Assembly: GCA_041987205.1 (NCBI GenBank)
Contig: JBHIWX010000102.1
Coordinates: forward strand, 1-13,472
DNA: 13,472 nt
Reading direction: 5' to 3'
Source: BOKV01 sp041987205
Lineage (GTDB): Bacteria > Pseudomonadota > Alphaproteobacteria > Rhizobiales > Rhizobiaceae
The number at the start of each line of letters is the position of its first letter. The stretch's first letter is position 1. This document shows, one piece after another, positions 6,195-13,472 of this stretch. Made by a program: the position numbers and the translations under genes. The notes beneath the pieces are model-generated. The model saw nothing but the letters and a program-made list of their open reading frames with translations. It had not been told where the DNA came from and made no database searches.

Positions 6195-7001
6195 TCACGC
6201 ACGGGCCGTAACGACAGTCGAGACATGCGGGAAGTTCAGCGCCGTACCGTCGAAGCACTCCTTCATGCCGGACAGGAAATCGTCGATGCTGCGTTCGCGC
6301 CGGTCGATATCGAGCATCGACAGCTTGTCGCCGGTGTGCATGCCGCCCATTGCGCCGCCGGCGAAGGCCCTGCCATCGGGATGATGCAGCGACAGGCTGA
6401 CGCTTTCGACAACGACGTCCTTGAAGCCTGCATCTTCGAACAGTTTGCGGATCGCTTTGCCATCCGGCAGTCCGCATATTGCGCGAACGGCATCACCGGC
6501 CTCTTTGCCGACATGCTTGTCGAGCGCGGCGGCTTGCGCCCGCAGGAGCGGATTGACCGCCAGTTCGCGCTGGATACAGAGCGCGACCCTGCCGCCAGGT
6601 TTCACGACGCGGTGGAGCTCGCGGCATGCGCGCGGGCGGTCCGGGAAGAATTGCAGCGCCTGCTGGCAGAAGGCGAGATCGAAGCGGTCATCGGGAAACG
6701 GCAGCGCACCTGCATCGGCTTCGACCCATTCGGCCGAAATGCCTGCCTCGGTCGCCCTCACGCGCGCGACCTCCAGCATTTGCGGGCTGTGATCGGCGCC
6801 CGTCAGGCTGCCGGGTACGATGTCGGAATGGATGATTTCGCGGACCAGGACACCGGTGCCGCAGGCGAGATCGAGGATATGCTCGCCATCCTTCGGCCTG
6901 GCACGAGCGATCATTTCGCGCGCCCATGGCCGGAAGATCACCGGGACCAGAAAGCTGTCGTAACGCTCCGCGAAGGCTCGTGGGGCAGGGGCGGGCGCCA
7001 T
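6195..7001 (-). CDS. Class I SAM-dependent methyltransferase (UbiE/Methyltransf_11-like)
   Basis: A 268-residue soluble methyltransferase. Motif I, LDLACGTG at residues 43-50, binds S-adenosylmethionine; the acidic residue after strand 2 is Asp70 in GADHSPQMLEVA. WVEADAGALPFPDDRFDLAFC holds motifs II and III, and ELHRVVKPGGRVAL (residues 128-141) is the usual post-III segment. The C-terminal 100 residues are probably a substrate lid. The order resembles UbiE/Coq5 relatives, but nothing identifies the acceptor, so no gene symbol is given. The ATG has a near-perfect AGGAGG upstream. It lies 67 bases after the phosphotransferase gene, likely in the same transcript. Confidence 0.9.
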   Translation of the reverse strand: MAPAPAPRAFAERYDSFLVPVIFRPWAREMIARARPKDGEHILDLACGTGVLVREIIHSDIVPGSLTGADHSPQMLEVARVRATEAGISAEWVEADAGALPFPDDRFDLAFCQQALQFFPDRPRACRELHRVVKPGGRVALCIQRELAVNPLLRAQAAALDKHVGKEAGDAVRAICGLPDGKAIRKLFEDAGFKDVVVESVSLSLHHPDGRAFAGGAMGGMHTGDKLSMLDIDRRERSIDDFLSGMKECFDGTALNFPHVSTVVTARA

Positions 7002-7068
7002 GATTCCTCCTGACGGCCCCGCAGGCGGTCATAGCACGATGTGAAAGGGATGGGTACGGAGCGGCGTT

Positions 7069-8121
7069 TCAGCCTTCCGATTCGATCATCTCCATCGCCA
7101 TCTTTCCCATCAGTGGCACGGAACGGCCATAGGCTTGCGCCGTCTGCGGATTGGAGGCGTTGCCGTCGACATAGCGCTTGTAGACGCCCTGCAGGATGGC
7201 GGCGAGGCGGAAGAAGGAAAACGCCAGATAGACGTTCCAATTCTCGATTTCGCCGATGCCGCGCCGGCGGCAATAGGCCTCCACATATTCGGCTTCGGTG
7301 GGCAGGCCGATGGCCTTGCGGTCCACGCCGCCCAGCCCGCGAAACCCGCCCTGATGCGGCAGGCGCCATTGCATGCACTGATAGGCGAGATCTGAGAGCG
7401 GATGGCCCAGCGTGGACAGTTCCCAATCGAGCACGCCCAGAATTTGGCTGGCATCGTGCGAGAAGACCATGTTGTCGAGCCGGTAATCGCCATGCACGAG
7501 CGCGACAGTGCCGTCGTCGGCGGGGATGCGCGGCTCCAGCCAGGCGATCAGCTTGTGAATCTCGTCGATCCGCTCGATCTCGCTGGCTTCATATTGCTTG
7601 GACCAGCGCGAAAACTGGCGTTCGAAATAATTGCCGGGCTTGCCGAAATCGCCCAGCCCCGCCGCCTCTACGTCGACATTGTGCATGGCGGCCAGCGCCG
7701 CGTTCATCGCGTCGTAGACCCGGCCGCGATGGGCGTTGGCCTCCGGACCGGTCAGTTCGTGCAGTGTGGGATCCCAGAAGATGTGGCCGTCGAGGAACTC
7801 CATGACGAAAAACATGCGGCCGATGGGAGAATCATCGTCACCGGCCAGCGCATAGACTTGCGGCACTGGGACATCGGTGCCGGCCAGCGCCTTCATCACG
7901 CGGTATTCGCGGTCGACCTGATGGGCTGATTTGAGCAAATCGCCGGGCGGCTTGGCGCGCAGCACGTATTTGCCGCTCTCGGCGACGATGAGGTAGGTGG
8001 GATTGGACTGCCCGGTCTCGAATTTGCGGATTTCGTGCAGTTCGTCGAAGCCGGGAACGTTCGTCTTCAGCCAGGGCAGAAGGGCTTCGTCGTCCAGCAG
8101 GTTCGGGCTTTCCGTATTCAT
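7069..8121 (-). CDS. APH-family phosphotransferase, ACAD10/11 kinase-like
   Basis: A 350-residue protein of the aminoglycoside phosphotransferase fold (PF01636). Nucleotide-loop residues are seen in FETGQSNPTYL (34-44), the likely ATP-binding lysine in LRAKPPG (Lys57), the catalytic loop HGDYRLDN (210-217, Asp212 and Asn217) and the metal site LDWELSTLGHPLSDLAY (Asp232). Sequence features match the subgroup related to the kinase domains of ACAD10/ACAD11, which phosphorylate 4-hydroxyacyl-CoAs, rather than antibiotic-resistance enzymes. No acyl-CoA dehydrogenase gene is present here to support that role. The ATG has GGAGGAG upstream. It begins 48 bases after the end of the FAD oxidoreductase gene, same strand. 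True substrate unknown. Confidence 0.9.
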   Translation of the reverse strand: MNTESPNLLDDEALLPWLKTNVPGFDELHEIRKFETGQSNPTYLIVAESGKYVLRAKPPGDLLKSAHQVDREYRVMKALAGTDVPVPQVYALAGDDDSPIGRMFFVMEFLDGHIFWDPTLHELTGPEANAHRGRVYDAMNAALAAMHNVDVEAAGLGDFGKPGNYFERQFSRWSKQYEASEIERIDEIHKLIAWLEPRIPADDGTVALVHGDYRLDNMVFSHDASQILGVLDWELSTLGHPLSDLAYQCMQWRLPHQGGFRGLGGVDRKAIGLPTEAEYVEAYCRRRGIGEIENWNVYLAFSFFRLAAILQGVYKRYVDGNASNPQTAQAYGRSVPLMGKMAMEMIESEG

Positions 8122-8169
8122 GCACTAGCTCCTCCGCACAATCGACTGTGCAAGCGCGGACAGGTCGCG

Positions 8170-9270
8170 TCAAGACCCGGTACCGGCATCGTCAGCCCCG
8201 CCGAAGAAGCGGCCGATGGCATAATTTTTCAGGTGCGGGTCAATCCTGTCCTTGAGGATCGATGCAGCGAGCATTTCCCCGATCATGGGCGCCAACGTGA
8301 CACCGGAATGGGTGACTGCGACGTGGAGCCCTTCAAGGCCGGGAACGGCGCCGAGCGCCGGAAATCCGTCCCTTGGTGTCGGGCGTCCGGCGACGGAATG
8401 GCGGGCCGAAACGAGCGGCGGATTGTCGCCGAGCAGGGCATGCATGCGCCGGATCACCGATTGAGCGGTATTGTCCGATTTGGCCTCGTCGTGCTTGCCG
8501 GACAAGTCGGCACCGGCGACCAGCGTGCCGTCCTTGCGCTGGAGGACATGCAGTTCCGGCGTAATGACGACACGGGAAATCAGTTTCTGGTCGACCGGCT
8601 CGGTCGTCACCAGCAGGCCGTCTGGCGTGTCGAGCGTGAAATCGATGCCGCAACATGCCAGCAGCGCAGCCGTGCCGGCCCCGGCGGCGATGACGGTCTC
8701 GTCCGCGTCGATCGATCCCGCATTGGTCATTACGCCGCACACGCGGCCGGATTCGAAACAGAAGCCGCCGACATGCGTGTTGGTCAGGACCTGCGCACCA
8801 CTCAACTCAAGCAGGGTGCGGGCGGCATGCGCCGGTTCGACGGTGCCTTCGTCCTCGACCAGGGCGGCATATTGCGGCGGGTGGTGCAGGCCGGGCTCGA
8901 GAATGCGGATCTCGTCACGCTCGATCAGCCGGATCATGTAGCCCCAGCCGGCATGTTCGGCGATATAGGCTTCGAGTTCGGCCCCGGACAATTCCCAGAA
9001 CAGGCCGCCGGTTAGGCGAATGTCGAGCTGCGGCAGGTCGTTCGACCAGCGCCGCCAGCCCTCGATCGCGCGCATGCGCAGGTCGAAATAGGGTTGGGTA
9101 TTGCCGTGGGTCGCATTGATCCACGCCAACGACGCCGGCGTCGCAATGCCGCCGGCGGTGCGGCCGGAATCGACCACCGTTACGCGCGCGCCGGCTTGCG
9201 ACAAACTCCATGCTATGGCGGCCCCGACAATTCCGGCGCCAACCACAACGACTTCCGGACTACGCTTCAT
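8170..9270 (-). CDS. FAD-dependent oxidoreductase of the DAO family
   Basis: A 366-residue flavoprotein of the D-amino-acid-oxidase-like (DAO) family. The N-terminal dinucleotide fold reads VVVVGAGIVGAAIAWSLSQA (GxGxxG at residues 11-16), with Asp34 after the second strand to hold the adenosine ribose. The C-terminal FAD segment is HVAVTHSGVTLAPMIGEMLA. Such enzymes oxidise secondary or primary amines of amino acids or sarcosine-like compounds; the substrate cannot be read from sequence. An upstream extension to 9360 is possible, but ATG at 9268-9270 has AAGGGA upstream and begins directly before the nucleotide-binding strand, so it is chosen. First gene of the - strand group; diverges from the VTT protein gene. 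Confidence 0.9.
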   Translation of the reverse strand: MKRSPEVVVVGAGIVGAAIAWSLSQAGARVTVVDSGRTAGGIATPASLAWINATHGNTQPYFDLRMRAIEGWRRWSNDLPQLDIRLTGGLFWELSGAELEAYIAEHAGWGYMIRLIERDEIRILEPGLHHPPQYAALVEDEGTVEPAHAARTLLELSGAQVLTNTHVGGFCFESGRVCGVMTNAGSIDADETVIAAGAGTAALLACCGIDFTLDTPDGLLVTTEPVDQKLISRVVITPELHVLQRKDGTLVAGADLSGKHDEAKSDNTAQSVIRRMHALLGDNPPLVSARHSVAGRPTPRDGFPALGAVPGLEGLHVAVTHSGVTLAPMIGEMLAASILKDRIDPHLKNYAIGRFFGGADDAGTGS

Positions 9271-9442
9271 GCGTGTCCCTTCACCACCCCGAGAACCCAC
9301 AGCCCATGCATCGCCGCTCAGGGGAGTCGCGTCAAGATGCCGAACGCCCTGCGGCGCCATTCTTGTGGAGCCTTTTCGTTTGCGTCCTTCCTGTGTGGTT
9401 GCTAGGTCACGCTGCGTTGCACGAAAGGAACGGCGCGCGCCG

Positions 9443-10150
9443 ATGTCGAACCGGATTGCCTCGGCCTTGCGCCAGATGGGGCCGAAACTTCTCCTGCGGG
9501 GCCTGATCCTGATCTGCGTGCTGGTCGGCGCCGCGTTCCTTATCGAGAGCCTCCAGTTCGAGGAACTCGTCGAGCGGTTCTCGTTTTCGAGCGATCCTGA
9601 AGCAGGCTGGCTGCACGGGCGTTTCGCCTATCTTGGCCTTGCCGGGGTTTTCACCGCGCTGGGCGGCCCGCGTCAGGCCATCAGTTTCTTCGCCGCCTAT
9701 TTCTTCGGGCTCTGGGAGGGCTTCGCGATCGCGCTGATCGGAAGTGGGCTCGGCTGCCTGATCGCCTACGGTTTTGCGCGCGGCTTTCACGACGCTGCGC
9801 TGACGTTGATCCGTGGCAGGGTGGACATGGCGCGCCAGATCTGGGCGCGCGACACATTCTGGCTGACCTTCATCTTGCGCCTGCTGCCAATCGGCTCCAA
9901 TTTGCTGGCCAATCTGGCGGCCGGGGCTTCGGCCATTCCGCTGGGTGCGTTCCTGGCGGGATCGCTCGCCGGCTATGTGCCGCAGACGCTCGTTTTCGTG
10001 CTGATGGGATCGGGCGTCAATGTCGGCTCAGGCATGCAGATTGCCATCTCGGTCGGCCTTTTCGCGGTCTCGACGCTGGTCGGCGTGTGGATCTATGCGC
10101 GCTATCGCAAGCAGCTGCATGTCGAAACGGCAATCGAGGATCAGGGCTGA
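9443..10150 (+). CDS. VTT-domain (TVP38/TMEM64-type) membrane protein
   Basis: A 235-residue integral inner-membrane protein with about six hydrophobic segments (near residues 18-36, 62-80, 84-110, 140-160, 165-190 and 198-218). The VTT/SNARE-associated core is visible as FILRLLPIGSNLLANLAAG (Arg146, Pro149, Asn153, Gly161), followed by GSLAGYVPQTLVFVLMG. The wider DedA/VTT group includes undecaprenyl-phosphate translocases; TVP38-type members are not well characterised. The start at ATG 9443 gives the short cytoplasmic N-terminus typical of the family; an AAAGGAA lies 13 bases before it, slightly far. It converges with the glycosyltransferase gene, and a strong hairpin lies between the two. 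Confidence 0.88.
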   Translation: MSNRIASALRQMGPKLLLRGLILICVLVGAAFLIESLQFEELVERFSFSSDPEAGWLHGRFAYLGLAGVFTALGGPRQAISFFAAYFFGLWEGFAIALIGSGLGCLIAYGFARGFHDAALTLIRGRVDMARQIWARDTFWLTFILRLLPIGSNLLANLAAGASAIPLGAFLAGSLAGYVPQTLVFVLMGSGVNVGSGMQIAISVGLFAVSTLVGVWIYARYRKQLHVETAIEDQG

Positions 10151-10192
10151 ACCGAGGGTTCGCCGGATATCCACCTTGCCTTGCGTAAGCCT

Positions 10193-10222
10193 CTAGTGCG
10201 TTTCAGCGTTGAAACGCACTAG
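10193..10222. terminator. Perfect palindrome between convergent genes, likely bidirectional terminator
   Basis: CTAGTGCGTTTCA (10193-10205) and TGAAACGCACTAG (10210-10222) are perfect 13-bp arms around a 4-base loop, GCGT. The right arm contains the stop codon of the - strand glycosyltransferase gene (10219-10221). It sits between two converging genes, which suits a terminator for both, but neither side has a T-tract, so it may work with Rho or as an RNA-stability hairpin. Similar palindromes may be dispersed in rhizobial genomes; I cannot check. Confidence 0.6.
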
Positions 10223-10938
10223 TCTTCGACCGTGTCTGGTTTCTTCGTGCGCCGGCGCAGCCAGGTGACGCCGAACAGGTCGTAGAGGCCGATCAGCGCA
10301 CGGTTCAGATTGTTGTATTTCGACACGCCGGCGACGCGCGGGCGGTCATTGACCGGATGATAAGCGGTCCTGAATCCGTAGGTCTGGAACAGGGCCGGCA
10401 AATAGCGGTGAACACTGGTGAAGAAGGGCAGCAGCAGGAAGGCGTCGCGCCAGTAGACCTTGATGCCGCAACCGGTATCGGGGCAATCGTCCTTCAGCAC
10501 GGTATCGCGGATCCAGTTGGCCGCCTTGGAGGCCATGCGCTTGGAGCCGGTATCCTTGCGTTTGGTGCGAACCCCGCCGACCAGCGCCGGACCTGAGTGG
10601 TCGCCCGGTTCGGCGAGCAATCTGGCCAGGGCCGGGATGTCGGCCGGGTCGTTCTGGCCGTCGCCGTCCATCTGGGCGATGACGGGGAAACGGGCGGCGA
10701 GAATGCCAGTGCGCAGGCTGGCGCTCTGGCCGGCATTGGTCAGGTGGCGCACCAGCCGCAGCTTGGGATGCGCGCCGCGCAGCGCCAGGACTTCCGCAGG
10801 GCCGCCATCGGTCGAGCAGTCGTCGACGACAATCACCTCGCCGAGCAGATTGTCGGGCACGGCCTTGAAGATTTCGGCGACGAGGCGGCCGATATTGCCT
10901 TCCTCGTTATAGGCCGGAATGACGACGGATATCTGCAT
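10219..10938 (-). CDS. Family 2 glycosyltransferase, DPM1 / polyprenyl-phosphate-sugar synthase-like
   Basis: A 239-residue GT-A enzyme. N-terminal nucleotide-sugar site: VVIPAYNEEGNIGRLV, then VIVVDDCSTDGG (Asp39-Asp40), then the DxD metal site in QMDGDGQNDPADIP (91-93). The segment CPDTGCGIKVYWRDAFLL and the C-terminal RVAGVSKYNNLNRALIGLYD match the dolichol- or polyprenyl-phosphate hexosyl-transferase branch. No C-terminal pair of membrane helices is present, as in DPM1 rather than GtrB. The likely reaction is transfer of a sugar from UDP/GDP-sugar to undecaprenyl or dodecaprenyl phosphate at the cytoplasmic face; rhizobial RgtE, which makes dodecaprenyl-phosphate galacturonate, is a comparable enzyme. 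The sugar cannot be told. No strong Shine-Dalgarno at the ATG (10938). Confidence 0.88.
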   Translation of the reverse strand: MQISVVIPAYNEEGNIGRLVAEIFKAVPDNLLGEVIVVDDCSTDGGPAEVLALRGAHPKLRLVRHLTNAGQSASLRTGILAARFPVIAQMDGDGQNDPADIPALARLLAEPGDHSGPALVGGVRTKRKDTGSKRMASKAANWIRDTVLKDDCPDTGCGIKVYWRDAFLLLPFFTSVHRYLPALFQTYGFRTAYHPVNDRPRVAGVSKYNNLNRALIGLYDLFGVTWLRRRTKKPDTVED

Positions 10939-11006
10939 GTTGCGGTGATGATCCAGTTGGGCTCGGTGCCGCTTTTCGGCGGAACCGGCGGGAGGGCCGC
11001 GCCAGC

Positions 11007-11036
11007 TTGACTTGCGGCGGCGTAAATCCCATACAC
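11007..11036 (+). promoter_or_regulatory. Possible sigma-70-type promoter for the membrane glycosyltransferase-PAP2 pair
   Basis: TTGACT at 11007-11012 could be a -35 box; ATACAC at 11031-11036 is a weak -10 candidate 18 bases further. It lies in the 193-base divergent gap about 95 bases before the preferred GTG start at 11132. The -10 match is poor, so this is tentative. Confidence 0.25.
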
Positions 11037-11131
11037 GCGGCCAATTGGCAAGGGTCGGAAACCGGACGAAAAAAGGTGTTCGATCCGGCTGCCGCCCGAC
11101 CCGACCGAATCATTATCCCGGAGATCGGCAC

Positions 11132-12652
11132 GTGACGTCGATACGGCATATCGGCGACACCCCCGTCGCAGAGCGCGATCCGGCGCTTCGCCCCTGGCTG
11201 GTGCGCGCCCTGCTGGCGCTTGGCGTGATCCTGCTGCTGCGCATGGTTTCGCTCTGGTTCAATTCCACAGAGCTTTTCTTCGACGAAGCACAATACTGGG
11301 TGTGGGCCAAGGAGCCGGCCTTCGGCTATTTCTCCAAGCCGCCCGTTCTGGCATGGATCATCGGCGCGGTGACCGGCGTCTGCGGTGACAGCGAGTTCTG
11401 CGTGCGCGCCATGTCGCCGCTGCTGCACACCGCGACGGCGGTGACGATCTTCTTCATCGCCGAAAAACTGTTCGATGCGCGCACCGGCTTCTGGTCGGCG
11501 ATCGTCTATGCGACCCTGCCGGCGGTGACGCTTTCATCGACGCTGGTTTCCACCGACGTGCCGCTGCTGTTCTTCTGGTCGGTGGCACTGCTCGCCTTCC
11601 TGCAGTTCGAAAGGGGCGGCGGAATCGGCTGGGCGGTACTGATGGGCCTCGCCCTCGGCGCGGGACTGATGTCGAAATATGCGATGGTCTATTTCGTCGC
11701 CTGCGCCGTGGTGTATTCAATCGCGGTCCCCGAGCGGCCGCACATGCTGACCCGAAAGGGCTTCTGGTTGGCGCTTGCCATCGGCGCGCTGCTGCTCGCG
11801 CCCAATGTGCTGTGGAACCTGAACAACAGCTTCGCCACCGTCGGCCACACCGGCGAGAACATAGGCTGGGACGGCAAGCTGCATTTCGCCCGCTTCGCCG
11901 AGTTCTTCGGTTCGCAATTCGCGGTGATGGGGCCGATCCTGTTCGGTATCTATCTGGTCGCCATCTTCCGGCTGATCCGTGAAGGCATGAACCGCCAGCA
12001 GCTTTTCCTGCTGTGCTTTTCCGTGCCCGTTCTGGCGCTGATCATCGTGCAGTCGCTGCTTTCCAAGGCCTATGCGAACTGGGCGGCGTTGACCTATGTC
12101 GCGGCAATCATTCTGGTCACCGACCTGATGGTCAATCTCATCCCGCAATGGTGGCATCGCACCTCGCTATGGCTGCACGGCATCATCTTCGCGGTGATCG
12201 CCGTGGCGGTGACGCTTTCCGGGCCGGGACAGTTGCCGCTGCCCGAGAACGTCAAGCCGTTCGACCGCATGCACGGTTCGCGCGAGGTCGCCGCCGCGCT
12301 GGCGGAACAGGCCGGGAAGGGCGACTATCCGGTCGTGATGGTCGACAATCGCCGCCTTGCCGCGCTGATGATCTATTATCTGCGCGATCGCCCCGAGAAG
12401 ATCGTCTCCTGGCGCCAGGGCAATGCACCGACCGACCATTTCGAGATGTCGCGCGCCTATCAGGACCGGCAGAAGCAGCCCGTGCTGTACATGACGAACC
12501 AGCGCAATCCCTATCGGATCATCTCGGCCTTCGAGGATGTCGAACTGCTGGGAGACATGAAGCCCGGGGCAGGCGAGATCGGCCAGGTCTGGTTCTATGC
12601 GCTGCGCGGCTACAAGGCGGCGCAGGGCGAGGGCGCACGGGAAGGCGGCTGA
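11132..12652 (+). CDS. ArnT/PMT-type (GT39/GT83-like) integral membrane glycosyltransferase
   Basis: A 506-residue GT-C membrane enzyme of the ArnT/PMT_2 group. The first external loop carries the acidic pair in ELFFDEAQYWVWA (Asp51-Glu52), then GYFSKPPVLAWI. A second acidic loop is STDVPLLFFW (Asp142). About ten hydrophobic segments follow to residue 370, then a periplasmic C-terminal domain. Such enzymes take a sugar from a polyprenyl-phosphate carrier and add it to lipid A, LPS core or protein on the periplasmic side. The neighbouring DPM1-like enzyme could make the carrier. The frame runs up to a TTG at 11012, but GTG 11132, with GGAG at 11120-11123, gives the standard short N-terminus. 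Its TGA overlaps the next ATG by one base. Confidence 0.88.
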   Translation: MTSIRHIGDTPVAERDPALRPWLVRALLALGVILLLRMVSLWFNSTELFFDEAQYWVWAKEPAFGYFSKPPVLAWIIGAVTGVCGDSEFCVRAMSPLLHTATAVTIFFIAEKLFDARTGFWSAIVYATLPAVTLSSTLVSTDVPLLFFWSVALLAFLQFERGGGIGWAVLMGLALGAGLMSKYAMVYFVACAVVYSIAVPERPHMLTRKGFWLALAIGALLLAPNVLWNLNNSFATVGHTGENIGWDGKLHFARFAEFFGSQFAVMGPILFGIYLVAIFRLIREGMNRQQLFLLCFSVPVLALIIVQSLLSKAYANWAALTYVAAIILVTDLMVNLIPQWWHRTSLWLHGIIFAVIAVAVTLSGPGQLPLPENVKPFDRMHGSREVAAALAEQAGKGDYPVVMVDNRRLAALMIYYLRDRPEKIVSWRQGNAPTDHFEMSRAYQDRQKQPVLYMTNQRNPYRIISAFEDVELLGDMKPGAGEIGQVWFYALRGYKAAQGEGAREGG

Positions 12653-13407
12653 TGTCGACGCCCGATGGAGACGTCCCGCACAAGAAATCGCCTGCGTTCT
12701 GGACCCATCTTCCGGGTGGCCGGGAAACCGCAAAGGTCGCGCTGCTGGCACTCGCGCTAGGCGTCGCGACCGGGCTTGTCTTCACCGTCTGGCCGCAACT
12801 CGACATCGCCATCTCGCGCATCTTCTTCGATACGGAAACGGGCTTCGCCATGACGCGTTCGCCGTTCTGGCGGTTCCTGCGCGAAGTTTTCCTGAAGGGC
12901 GCGACCGTCTGGTATGTGGTGATTACGGTCGGCTGTATCGTGACGTGGGAGAAGCGTCCCAAGCTGATGGGGTTCGACTTTCGCAAATGGTTCTATCTCG
13001 CGGCGTGCTCGCTCGCGGGCCCGTTGCTGCTCACCAATGTGATTCTCAAGGAGCACTGGGGACGCTGGCGCCCGCGCGAGATCATCCAGCTCGGCGGCGA
13101 CGAGCTGCACACCACGCCGCTCGACTGGAGCGGCACCTGTTTCGACAATTGCTCCTTCGTGTCGGGCGAGGTTTCGGCGACCGTGATGGCCTTCATCGCG
13201 CTGGCATTCGTGACGACGGCATGGCGGCCGATCTTCTACGCGCTGGCGATCCTCATGGGATTGGTATCAGCGTTGATCAGGGTTGGGCAGGGCGGTCATT
13301 TCCTGTCGGATTCGCTCTTCGCCGGCGTGTTCATGGTGTTGGTCGCCGCCGCGCTCTACTGGGCGATGTATCTGCGTTCACCTGACGGCACCTTCGATCA
13401 TTGCTAG
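12652..13407 (+). CDS. PAP2-family membrane phosphatase (lipid phosphatase-like)
   Basis: A 251-residue membrane protein of the PAP2 family with about six hydrophobic segments. Motif 1 is KEHWGRWRP (Lys133, Arg140, Pro141), motif 3 is RVGQGGHFLSD (Arg210, nucleophile His216, Asp220). Motif 2, normally PSGH, here reads FVSGE (169-173), with Glu in place of the histidine expected to protonate the leaving group. Two cysteines lie just before it (CFDNC, residues 163-167). Family substrates include lipid A phosphates (LpxE, LpxF), undecaprenyl pyrophosphate and phosphatidylglycerol phosphate; the neighbours favour an envelope lipid. ATG at 12652 overlaps the preceding stop (TGATG), implying translational coupling. 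An upstream open extension belongs to the other frame of that gene and is not used. Confidence 0.9.
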   Translation: MSTPDGDVPHKKSPAFWTHLPGGRETAKVALLALALGVATGLVFTVWPQLDIAISRIFFDTETGFAMTRSPFWRFLREVFLKGATVWYVVITVGCIVTWEKRPKLMGFDFRKWFYLAACSLAGPLLLTNVILKEHWGRWRPREIIQLGGDELHTTPLDWSGTCFDNCSFVSGEVSATVMAFIALAFVTTAWRPIFYALAILMGLVSALIRVGQGGHFLSDSLFAGVFMVLVAAALYWAMYLRSPDGTFDHC

Positions 13408-13472
13408 CCGAGGTGGGATTGAACTCGGACCGAGAGAATTCCCAGCACGCTAGTTTAGGAGTGCCTTGAAGA
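13408..13472. other. Window-end segment after the PAP2 gene, no gene seen
   Basis: CCGAG (13408-13412) and CTCGG (13424-13428) can form a small hairpin directly after the stop codon; no T-tract follows. The remaining bases show no clear gene. The hairpin might help end the glycosyltransferase-PAP2 transcript. Confidence 0.3.

Noticed and set aside
6117..7013. 298-codon + strand open frame opposite the methyltransferase.
   Set aside because: The - strand frame has complete methyltransferase motifs and an AGGAGG site; the + frame shows none.
7069..8121. Aminoglycoside resistance gene.
   Set aside because: The fold is that of aminoglycoside phosphotransferases, but the sequence resembles the ACAD10/11-related subgroup and there is no resistance or mobile context.
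9271..9360. N-terminal extension of the FAD oxidoreductase by 30 residues.
   Set aside because: The added residues precede a nucleotide-binding strand that normally lies at the very N-terminus, and the ATG at 9270 has a Shine-Dalgarno-like AAGGGA.
12013..12651. Upstream extension of the PAP2 frame by 213 codons.
   Set aside because: It overlaps the ArnT-like gene in another frame and yields Arg/Gly/Ala-rich low-information protein; the TGATG overlap at 12650-12654 gives a natural start.
13408..13472. tRNA-like sequence on the - strand: the complement contains TTCAATC, as in a T-loop, followed by a possible acceptor end.
   Set aside because: The flanking bases that should form the T-stem (CCGAG and CCACC) do not pair, and no canonical 7-base anticodon loop with a 5-bp stem is found. 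The segment is also cut by the window end.

Overview
The window looks like high-GC alphaproteobacterial chromosome, most likely Hyphomicrobiales (Phyllobacteriaceae-like). The order cyclophilin - cyclophilin - queA - tgt, the GC-rich codon use and the style of the envelope genes support this. No rRNA, convincing tRNA, CRISPR array or intact insertion sequence was seen. All calls come from reading the sequence; no database search was run.

Region 1 (1-4094, + strand). The window opens inside a reading frame that joins a secreted-type part (Ig-like Big_2 repeat plus a beta-sandwich module known from marine polysaccharide-degrading enzymes) to a complete cyclophilin domain. The join falls where both protein families read NTVYLD, so a chimeric contig must be weighed against a real fusion. 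A second cyclophilin follows, then a nested inverted repeat of about 166 bp, then queA and tgt with a 4-base overlap. QueA and Tgt are consecutive steps of queuosine modification of tRNA. The Tgt here lacks two of the three cysteines of the classical zinc site.

Region 2 (4121-5646). A secreted DUF302-like protein lies on the - strand. Beyond it is a stretch of about 1 kb with visibly lower GC. It holds an unrecognised membrane-anchored protein (4783-5343), an ownerless terminator-like hairpin and what may be a decayed gene remnant. It reads like a small acquired insert.

Region 3 (5647-9270, - strand). Four genes run in one direction: FAD-dependent oxidoreductase, APH/ACAD10-like phosphotransferase, class I methyltransferase and a secreted DUF4864-like protein. 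Gaps are 48, 67 and 95 bases. The first two gaps suit an operon, but the joint pathway is not evident.

Region 4 (9443-13407). An envelope module: a VTT/TVP38-type membrane protein (+), a DPM1-like family 2 glycosyltransferase (-), and a divergent pair made of an ArnT/PMT-like membrane glycosyltransferase and a PAP2 phosphatase whose stop and start codons overlap. Together they could form a polyprenyl-phosphate-linked sugar cycle: charge the lipid carrier, transfer the sugar in the periplasm, dephosphorylate a lipid product, return the carrier. Modification of lipid A or LPS core is a plausible outcome by analogy with rhizobial Rgt/Lpx and ArnT systems. This is inference from families and gene neighbourhood.
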